This document shows positions 56,401 through 64,000 of a DNA stretch of 64,000 bases, in pieces (the stretch's first letter is position 1; each line of letters begins with the position of its first letter). The translations under genes were made by a program, and so were the position numbers. Location of the stretch: assembly GCA_015178975.1 (NCBI GenBank), contig WHVD01000002.1:1674001-1738000 (forward strand). The letters run 5' to 3'. Source of the stretch: Hysterangium stoloniferum (lineage: Eukaryota; Basidiomycota; Agaricomycetes; Hysterangiales; Hysterangiaceae). Below the pieces are notes generated by a model, which was given only the letters and a program-made list of their open reading frames with translations, had not been told where the DNA came from and ran no database searches.

Positions 56401-58052
56401 TCGACAAAGTGACCCAGAGGAATTCCCTTATAATGAAGCCTTGGAAAGCGCAGATGTCCAAGCAGTTGATGTCTGTAATTACCCGCTTGACCAACGAGAC
56501 TTCAGGTACATCGCCTACGAAACTCCCGAGTTGGACACATCCCCCCAGCCAAACGCGGACATATCATCAGTCCTCAAACCGATTTTGGGGGTTTGGAATG
56601 GATACAATTACAGTGGAGACTATGCCACTCTGATGTCGTCGTATGCATTTCGTGCAACAGGACAGAATGAATTCGAGGCCACCGGAAAAGTAGCCAACAC
56701 CGAGTTTACAGTTGTTGGAAAATGCGAGGTCGGGGAAGCTCCTAATTTTATAAGTCTGAAGTTCAGTAAGATATTCCGTGGCGGTGCATACCCGCAGCAA
56801 TATTTCACAGGAAGGTTCGACGCGTCTACAGAAACAATCCAAGGACAAATGGCTTATACGCCAGACGATGGGTCAACATCGTGGACATTCCTATTAAAAC
56901 GAGTCCCCGCAGATATCTTCCGCTTCTATCCACTTCCAAAATTTCTGGAAGACAGTCGGGCCCGCGCATTATGGCAGTTTGCGATTAATGCAATACGCAG
57001 CCAGGTTCGCCGCCAGTTGTGGTCCTGGTCGCTTTTTAAAGAACGCAGAGACTCCAGGAAGAAGTTTATTCCGCTCCTTGTTCGTACTTTGATCGGAAAA
57101 CGTCTAAAAGACTCTGAACAGGCGGAATACATTGTTTTGCAACGAGAATTTATGCCTAATGATGCCACGTTTTGTCATTTATTGGCTTCACATCAGGTTC
57201 GGATCACTGTGAAACATGGGTGCGTATTTAATTCATATGTATTCAACATGGAAATGTTCCCATGCAGCTCGCAAACAGATATACCTGCGATCACTGTAGA
57301 GTGGCAATCACTGGATCGCGCATAATGTGTCTAACGTGCCAAATGAAGGATACATGGAACACCGTAGATCTCTGCGATGAGCCTGAATGTATGGCTGCTG
57401 AAGCAAACCGCCCTGACTTGACAATGGTACATCGCCCCACACATGATCTCGTCAAGGTAAGACGGGTCGTGCACGTCAGACAACATGGTCAGCTTGAACG
57501 CAACTCGAAGGCAGCTTTAGAAAAAGCCAGGAATATTCTGAGAAGTGGAGATGCGAACCAGGGGGGACATATTGGGAAGGTTGAGGAAGAGAACCAGGGA
57601 GGGAATATCGGGAAGGGTGGGGAAAAAGCGGAGAAAGCCAAGTGTACACTCTGTACCAAGGAAGTTTCGCAGCCGTGCTGGTTCTGCGTACAATGTGAAA
57701 GTCAGTATTAAAAAATGAATACTAATCACTTACTGACACTCAAAATCACATCACAGAATCCACATTCCTATGTTATGACTGCGACAACCGCGGCGCAGCT
57801 TCCTTTAAAGATGGCCCCCACAATTACTACACTCATGACCTCGTTAGATGCCAAGAACTTGTCAAAGACGAGGATTCCTCTGTAGAAGGACGACTGACGG
57901 GCCTTGAGGAAAGACTTAGCAATCACGAAAGGATTATGGATGAACGGTTGACCGCCATGGAAACAAAGTTTGAGAGGAGCCATTCCAAGATTAATACCAT
58001 GTTGGAGATGCTCTTGGCAAAGAATGGGGTTGATATTCCTGAAACGGAATGA
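53470..58052 (+). pseudogene. EF-hand / ZZ zinc-finger protein gene, copy 3 (most complete)
   Basis: Fifteen exons can be traced: 53470-53769, 53824-54008, 54130-54224, 54274-54419, 54485-55035, 55091-55117, 55161-55444, 55504-55535, 55594-55907, 56001-56060, 56108-56171, 56237-56298, 56354-57223, 57268-57700, 57757-58052. Features in order are an N-terminal region resembling (from memory) Goodbye-type domains of agaricomycete proteins, a charged helical region, EF-hand loop DDDASGFITLAE with all ligands, a beta-rich domain, ZZ finger YTCDHC...CLTC...CDEPEC, a second finger CTLC...CWFC...CYDCDN with a trailing His, and a C-terminal coiled coil. From exon 3 on the frame is open. Exon 1 has a TGA at 53713 (Trp in copy 2) and exon 2 lacks one base near 53852, so the annotated start cannot give the full protein. 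Its promoter is also split by transposons. Function unknown. Confidence 0.75.
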
Positions 58053-58324
58053 TATAACGGATTTTGGTGAAATTTTTTATCATAGCATCTCTTCAACATT
58101 TGCGCTCTTGACTCCTGTATATTAAACAGTGTTTATAGTCGCGGCGCAATAAATAAATAAATGACCTTTTATTTTGATCTCTGAGAGTTCTTGAGATATA
58201 TTTAATCCCATGTGGTCTTCTCATGGGCGCATGCAGGCGTGCAATGAGTGCTGAAAACATAAGCGCCCAGACGCGCGTCCCAGCATACGCGTCCAGTAAC
58301 TTAGAACTTCTCCACTACTTCACC

Positions 58325-59641
58325 ATGTTTCTTACACGTTCTGAATACGGTATGACCTGTGTAGTGTATCTCCTTGTGTCCGTTGTGCTTATTATTATTT
58401 TGGGGACAGATCGTGGCGTTAACACATTCTCCCCGGAGGGTCGACTATTTCAGGGTAGGTTAACTTAATCAGTTTTGCAATGAACAACGTCTGTCTCATA
58501 TGTCCATTGTGCAGTTGAATATGCCATCGAAGCTATTAAAGTGAGAAATGCCCTTTGAACCACTCTGGATATAAAACCGACCATTCGTCAATTCCAGCTC
58601 GGTTCAACAACAGTCGGAATTCGCACCTCGGAAGGCGTCGTCTTAGGTGTCGAGAAGCGTGTTCAATCGCCTCTATTAGAATCAAGTTCGATAGAGAAGA
58701 TCATGGAGATTGATACCCATTTGGGATGTGCTATGAGTGGTGGGTTGCGTGCACTTCTGCGCTGTGGCTACCAGCTGACTTTTACTTCGCTTCTCTCTTT
58801 TATTGATTGATAGGATTGACGGCTGATGCACGAACGATGATTGACCATGCAAGGGTTACATCACAGAATCACGCGTTCACGTATGATGAGAAAATTAAGG
58901 TGGATCGTGTGCCTTTTATACGAGTTGGTATACAGCTTAGGCTGAGCTTTCCCCGTTGGTATAGGTTGAATCTGTCACTCAGGCCGTTTGCGATCTTGCC
59001 CTGCGGTTTGGTGAGAGTGTCCATGATGAAGACGCAATGATGGTATGTCGAAGCTACCACCTAAATTACCAGCGTTGTTTGTTAAACTGGTCACATTACG
59101 CGCAGAGTCGGCCATTTGGAGTTGCGCTTTTAATCGGCGGCATTGATGAGTTAGGGCCACAACTGTGCGTGTCCCACATACTTAAGTGCATGCCGACTGA
59201 TCTCAATATTGTCAGATACCATACCGATCCATCTGGTACATTTATGCGATACGAGGCCAAGGCAATTGGTAGCGGAAGTGAGGCAGCGCAGGCTGAGTTG
59301 CAAGATAAATGGCATAAGGTGAGCAATGCGACGTATCCATCTCACAACTACGACTCGTGTTAATATCTCGCTCTTCGCAGCAAATGACACTGGTGGAAGC
59401 GCACACTCTAGCTCTACGGGTGTTGAAGCAAGTGATGGAAGAGAAACTTGATCAACACAATGTACAACTTGCACAGGTAGGCAACTCATCCGAACTCATG
59501 TGATAAAATAGCGGCTTACTCTGTTTTTCATTCACTCAGGTAACTCCTGCAAATGGCTTTGAGATCCTTACCGAGACGAAGTTAAAGGAGGTTATTGACG
59601 CAGCGGAGGCCGCTGTTGCGGCAGCTGCACCCGCGTTGTGA
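58325..59641 (+). CDS. PUP2: 20S proteasome subunit alpha-5
   Basis: Ten exons: 58325-58349, 58410-58454, 58515-58540, 58598-58739, 58814-58899, 58965-59042, 59106-59164, 59216-59318, 59381-59476, 59540-59641. The product is about 250 residues, the usual length of alpha-5. It starts [11 protein letters not shown], followed by the alpha-subunit signature [13 protein letters not shown], the family core LGVEKR...SIEKI, GCAMSGLTADAR, the alpha-5-typical [10 protein letters not shown] and [10 protein letters not shown], and the helix MEEKLD. Alpha subunits are non-catalytic; they form the outer rings of the 20S core, gate substrate entry and bind the 19S cap, in nucleus and cytoplasm. The Ala-rich C-terminus ([11 protein letters not shown]) replaces the acidic tail seen in yeast. 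All introns are GT-AG, and no break was seen. It converges with RPS28 on the other strand. An AATAAA-like signal lies near 59665. Confidence 0.95.
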
Positions 59642-59961
59642 TTCCGTACTTTTCCCTTTGAGCGAATAAAAGAATAATTTAATTGGACCTGTTCAATCAT
59701 GAAATGCTTGCACGATGATTGAGCGTTGAATTGGTAAGGATGAGAAAAAGTGGCGTTTAAATGATATATATTTTCATGCCATTGATGCTTGTGGCCCATC
59801 ACTAGATGAAGAATGTGTCATATCATATCTTATTGCGTGTAGTGAGATATAAAGCGAGAACCTAGCAACAACAGAACTTGAGTAATCTGCATCAAAACAA
59901 GGACGTCACGACTCACATGCTAAACAATGACTCCAATAGAGAGTGCCCCATAATGGTGCTT
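59642..59961. other. Convergent PUP2/RPS28 spacer
   Basis: About 320 bp between the two stop codons. It has GAATAAAAGAATAA near 59664 for PUP2 and a TTTTAT-rich opposite-strand counterpart. No other gene is visible; the frames here are short. Confidence 0.6.
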
Positions 59962-60352
59962 TTAACGGAGACGGCTATAAGACCACCATGGTGAGTTCAA
60001 CCATTCTACGCATAGTGTGACCTTTCATGACTCACCGAGCTTCACGCTCACTCTCGAGGAGAGCCAAAATATCCGACTCCCTCACGGGTCCCTTGACGTT
60101 CCGGATGATAGTCCGCGAAGTGTCATCCATGAACTCGACACGGACTTGTGTAACACCTCCACGCGATCCTGTACGACCAAGAACCTACAATACCATACAG
60201 TTTGAGCGCATTATCGAGAAACCAAGATCAACAGTTGTTCTCTTGACCTTAATAACTCGGGCAAGCTTGACAGCAGTTTTCGATGATGAATCCTATTCGC
60301 CATATAAGCATTGGCATGCTGCATAAAATACCCATCCGATAAAACATACCAT
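59962..60352 (-). CDS. RPS28: 40S ribosomal protein S28 (eS28)
   Basis: Four coding exons on the minus strand: the ATG alone (60352-60350), 60292-60248, 60184-60036 and 59974-59962. The joined product is 69 residues, as expected for eS28. It contains [29 protein letters not shown] and [20 protein letters not shown], and ends ESEREARRLR. eS28 sits near the mRNA exit on the 40S head and is needed for pre-rRNA processing. The first intron follows the start codon directly, and the last exon holds only the final four sense residues and TAA, so open-frame searches miss the gene. It converges with PUP2 and diverges from the WKF gene. High confidence because every splice junction restores the conserved protein. 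Confidence 0.95.
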
Positions 60353-60496
60353 TGTTCTGGTTGAGTTGGGGGAGCTGGTCGACGCTGAATGGGGCTTTGT
60401 CGATGGAGATAGACAAGTAAAGATTAAGGTTCAGAAGCTCGGCAGATGCCGAGCAACTGCAACCCACTTTCAAGTTCCGCTCACGAGGCTTTGCGA
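60353..60496. promoter_or_regulatory. Bidirectional promoter region, RPS28 / WKF gene
   Basis: Only about 144 bp separate the RPS28 start codon from the proposed WKF-protein start. Part of it may be untranslated leader of either gene. It contains a short inverted repeat CTCGGCAGATGCCGAG (60438-60453). Both genes serve ribosome production by family knowledge, so shared control would make sense; no transcription-factor site was identified with confidence. Confidence 0.5.
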
Positions 60497-62119
60497 TGGC
60501 AGCTGAGGATTTGAGAACGCTCAAGGTTGTCAATGGTATTTGTAGAATATTTTGCCATGTGTGAGGGGTGATTAACTGCGAGATTTTGTAGACCCCGATA
60601 ATGCGGCGCACAGGGAAGGTGCGGGGCAAAAGAAAAAACGAAAACGGACACCTCATGGTAAGAAGGCGGATAAAGGTGAGGGGCAACTACGCCATGTTTG
60701 TTATTATTAGTTGTGAATTATTTGCCTTTTTATTTTTAGTGGACAATGCCTCAACGCAGCAAGAGGGCGGCCCCTCACCAACAATGAAATTTGATTCCGT
60801 TGCCGATGACGGGGCTTCTCCCAGAAAGGGAAAAAAAGCTAAAAGGTCGCGAAAGTCTACGGACACAGTAGAGGTAGAAGGTATTATTATTATTATTATT
60901 TCTTCATATATAGTGCTTTTGGAAGTCACTCTAAGACCTGTACCTCTTTTAATAGACGTAACACTGGACGCCACCTCCAAAAAACAGAAGAAGCAAAAGG
61001 GCGCAATTGAATCTGAAATTGAAGTGGGAGATCCAACTTCAGCATTGGATGCAGTTCAAGATTCACCCCCAAAGAAAAAACATAAACACAAGCAAGATAC
61101 GGAGACAATCGTTCCCGAAGACTCGCCTGGTCAGCTTGAATTCTTTTACTCGGATTTGACGCCCCTTATTGTACATTAAATATAATAGCCCACGGCTCCC
61201 CCCAAAGGGCAGAAGGGACCTTCAAACGAAAACGGACACACGTGGCCACTCCCAGGGAAGCTGACGTCGACCTCGAAGCAGCCGACAGGAAAGAAAACCC
61301 CAAGCGGAAGAAGAAGAAACATTCAAAATCTGAGTCCGCAGACGAATCTACCGAAAACCCTCCCACCCCCAAAATCAAAAAGAAAAAGCAACCAAAAACC
61401 GATGATTTTCCCAATCCAAGTGGAGACCCACACCTGTCAGAGTCCGCGCTCAAAGGTTCGCCAGTATTATCTTAGCATTACTTTAAGTCAAGTCCCCCCG
61501 CTGACGTGGAGTGTGTATTTGCCACAGCACTTGAATACGTCCATGCAAACGTGACATCCGCTCCGGACTGGAAATTCAACAAGGCACGACAGAATTGGAT
61601 CATCCGGAACGTGTGGGATGATGCGATCGTGAGCCGTTCCTCTCATAACTCATTTTTGTAGCGACCAGGATAACTCACGACCTGCGATGACAATCCAGGT
61701 CCCCGATTTATATTTCCCTTCGTGTATTAAATACCTCTCTGGGGTGCAAGGTAATACGCGTGACGTGAGTGATGATTTCCAGTCAAGCTTATGTGTCTAA
61801 TGGCGATTCTCTTTTTCTTCGTTGTTGATCCGTGAAGGTTCTCATTAAATCAAGTAAGGATATCATTGAGAAGGCGTCGGTTCAGGCTACGGCAGCAGCC
61901 AAGGCTGCTTCGTTGGTTAAGGCCACTACTAAGGTTAAATTTCTAGACGATGGTGAGACGGAGGTGGCCAAAGGACGGCTTGAGAATAGCGGGTCTGGAG
62001 ATGTTCTAGGGGCAACCGCAGAGGCCGGTGTAGAGAAACCGAGTGATGAATTAATTTCTCCTGGTAAAATTCAGAGGGCTCGGAATGTGCTGCAGGGACT
62101 TGAAGTTGGGACTACTTGA
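60497..62119 (+). CDS. Lysine-rich WKF-domain protein (C7orf50-like), probable nucleolar
   Basis: Proposed exons: 60497-60536, 60592-60675, 60740-60880, 60956-61129, 61189-61455, about 61490-61628, 61699-61764, 61838-62119. The N-terminal two thirds is repetitive and very basic (KKKRKRTPHGKK, KGKKAKRSRK, KKKHKHKQ, NPKRKKKKHSK) separated by acidic Ser/Asp/Glu stretches, as in many nucleolar proteins. The conserved part is WKFNKARQNWIIRNVWDDAI, then DLYFPSCIKYLSGVQGN and VLIKSSKDIIEKA, matching the WKF domain of human C7orf50 from memory. A C-terminal tail rich in Ala, Lys and Glu follows. The intron near 61456-61489 is short and its phase does not fit cleanly, so that junction is unsure. The start is the first in-frame ATG after an upstream stop. 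Role inferred: ribosome biogenesis. Confidence 0.72.
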
Positions 62120-62460
62120 GAATTTTTGTTCCCCATGTTAGCAGCCGTTTCCATGGTTCTCAATCTGATACGCTCGAGATCTAGACAGTCCCTTCTGTGT
62201 TTCAGTTCGATAGCATGTCTCTTACACATTTGCGAAATATGTCCCCTAAAAGTCACTGGTATGTAAGACATTGAGGAAATTAATAAAAACGACAGATTCA
62301 GTGTCTTGTGAATTGGTGCCCCTTTTATATCCTAGCATTAAATATAAATCCCGTTCCTACTTGTTAGACATGCGATTTTGCGGGAGGGGAAGTGGAGCGG
62401 ATCATGATAGGGATATTAAGCAGTCCTTTTAAGCCCATAACGTATAGTGTATCGTGGTAT
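62120..62460. other. Convergent spacer, WKF gene / fucosyltransferase-like gene
   Basis: About 340 bp with no gene seen. A TTAATAAAAA signal near 62279 may end the WKF transcript. Confidence 0.55.
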
Positions 62461-63993
62461 TTACCAAAACCGGATCGAATCGTATGAGTGGCCATCAACG
62501 AGGCGTCTGTGGACGATATTGCTTGACATGGAGGACCACTAACACCCAGTGAGTATTTTTTTTTTTAAATCGTAATAAATAGAAATAAAACAACTTACAC
62601 CATTCCCAACAAACAATGCCGCCCTCCTCGCAATATCCATATCCACTGCCATAGAAACAGCCAACTGATCCGAATCCAACCACAAATCCGACGTAGTTGC
62701 AACAGTTTCCCATCCCTCCTCAATCATCCTGGCCCTAAACGCATCCAGCCACTCCTCTTTAGCGTTAGTCATGATATAAAGTGTCTTCAATTTTTCCCTT
62801 TCTTCACTACCCGTCTCCCAGTCTAGCTTCGACTCCATAATTTTCGTAACAAGCTCTTCTTCGGTAGGAAAACACCTTCGACGATACAGCGCGTAATTTT
62901 CTACTGTATTTTTTCCCCAGGCTGACTCGCCTTGGACTGGAGGGCCAGAGTTGAGCGGATCGGGGAGGCCCGGGAGGAGATTCCACATATAGAACGTGCT
63001 ATTCCAATCTGCGAGATCTTGGCATGCACTGGCGTAGTCACCGCGGCGGAGATGGATTCCCATCATACCGTTAAAACGGCTAAAGGAAGAAAGGGATTTT
63101 GGAGGGAAGAAGACTTCTTCGTTATTTTTAATGGCGGCGTTGACGATTGGGGCAGTGCGAAGGAGACGGGAGACGGGAGATTTGCGGAATTCATCCCAGA
63201 GGGGGAGTATCCGCGGGGTGCTGACGGTCCTGAGTGCGGGAGTGGGGTCATTAATATGCATGGAATAATAACAAGAAAGAAAGTGGCCACACCAAAGATC
63301 AAAAGTTTGTGGAAAATCGTCTCCTTGGCCGGAAACGACGTTAATGCACCGACTAGGGTGTTCATCGAGGAGTTTGACCCAATATTCCATGACCTCATCA
63401 GCATTATGCTCCCTAACTGGATTTTTTGCTGTCACGGCTTCGATGGTGAACGTGTCCTCTGGTGGACAAGCGGTATCGAACCAGGTCTCGCTGATGGCGC
63501 GGGGGGAGGGGTCATTAGCTGACCATGGTCCACCAGCGGTAGGCCCAGCAATAAGGGCATTTAGAGGTGTATGGGGTGTCCATGTAGTCACATTCCAGGG
63601 AAAATACCATTGCCTCCATTCGTATGGTTGAAATACATACGAACGCTTTGCCCGCCATGCCAGGTGAGAATTAAGCAAACTGCAATCATAAAAAACCACC
63701 ATACTCAAAGTTGGACTAAGCATTTGATAAAGAGATACGTACACTTCGTTCAAAACATTATTCCATCCTAGTCCAACGATCTGATTAGAAAACTTAACAT
63801 ATCTGCCTGTCCTTCCTTCCGGGAATGGCAAGTCTAAATTGTGTTGTGGTAGGTTTCTCTCTGTCTTATTAATATTTCCATAAGTAGGAAGATGGAGTGC
63901 GTTCCGTCCGGTTGTTCGTGGTGGGCGCGGTGGTCGTCTTGTAGGTCTATCCTTGGCGTAGGAAAAAGCACGTAAAATTGTGAACATTACCAC
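62461..63993 (-). CDS. Fungal O-fucosyltransferase-like glycosyltransferase, 5' end cut by window
   Basis: Three exons on the minus strand: window edge (ATG possible at 63987) to 63743, 63679-62599 and 62538-62461. Joining with GT-AG introns of 63 and 60 nt restores GWNNVLNEV/LLNSHLAWRAKRSYVFQPY and ALFVGNG/WSSMSSNIVHRRLVDG. The product has a donor-binding-type motif GIHLRRGDYASAC near residue 290, a late GWETVATTSDLW...DMDIARRAALFVGNGWSS segment and the VGLGWNN motif near the N-terminus. These agree with fungal proteins of the GDP-fucose O-fucosyltransferase superfamily (from memory). The frame is open to the window edge, and VMFTILRAF may be the end of a membrane anchor, so the protein probably continues upstream as a type II Golgi or ER enzyme. 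Substrate unknown. It converges with the WKF gene. Confidence 0.75.
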
Positions 63994-64000
63994 CAGAGTC

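Noticed and set aside
60017-60326. Plus-strand frames over RPS28
   Set aside because: Shadows of the minus-strand ribosomal protein gene, whose spliced product is fully conserved.
63063-63522. Frames of 113 and 196 codons inside the fucosyltransferase-like gene
   Set aside because: They overlap its main exon in other frames and lack any recognisable motif.

Overview
The window is nuclear DNA of a filamentous fungus, most likely an agaricomycete basidiomycete. The evidence is many 50-70 nt GT-AG introns in host genes, conserved fungal housekeeping genes (proteasome alpha-5, ribosomal protein S28, a WKF-domain protein) and a dense, nested transposon load. I read 58.3-64.0 kb as a normal gene-dense segment and 1-58.3 kb as a repeat-rich block built from three copies of one host gene that were split and filled by transposons. 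LAYOUT: (1) 1-4180 is a 5'-truncated copy of a multi-exon EF-hand/ZZ-zinc-finger gene (copy 1). (2) 4682-8650 is a decayed Ty3/gypsy chromovirus-type retrotransposon on the minus strand with one LTR. (3) 8651-19795 is copy 2 of the host gene, split in an intron by a 7.8-kb palindromic DNA transposon (9922-17696) flanked by the 9-bp duplication CGTTTTCTG. That element itself carries three solo LTRs, each with its own perfect 5-bp target duplication. (4) 20281-22226 is a second fragment of the Ty3 family with its LTR. (5) 22443-22782 plus 52919-58052 is copy 3 of the host gene with its 5' flank; the flank is interrupted by a 30-kb array of Helitrons (22783-52918) and by a small LINE fragment (52944-53280). 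(6) 58325-63993 holds PUP2, RPS28, a WKF-domain gene and a fucosyltransferase-like gene. MAIN OBSERVATION: 22783-52918 reads as six head-to-tail Helitrons, all on the minus strand: autonomous H1, non-autonomous N1, autonomous H2, N2, autonomous H3, N3. Adjacent elements abut with no host base between them (on the element strand ...CTTG then TC...), and the whole array sits between one host A and one host T. Copy 2 of the host gene preserves a paralogous uninterrupted version of that same A/T site at about 8738-8750. This fits serial insertion at one A/T target that is regenerated each time because every Helitron begins with T; it would make H1 the oldest and N3 the youngest. The non-autonomous members are filled with 17-18 bp tandem repeats, and the leaders of the autonomous ones contain chains of short duplicated exon-like modules. 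None of the three Rep-helicase genes is fully open: H1 has one in-frame TGA, H2 a 2-nt deletion, H3 a frameshift inside a 15-bp repeat. HOST GENES: PUP2 (plus) and RPS28 (minus) converge. RPS28 and the WKF gene diverge from a gap of about 144 bp, a likely shared promoter for two ribosome-biogenesis-type genes. The WKF gene and the fucosyltransferase-like gene converge. All exon boundaries were placed by eye from GT/AG signals, frame and remembered family conservation; no alignment or search was run.
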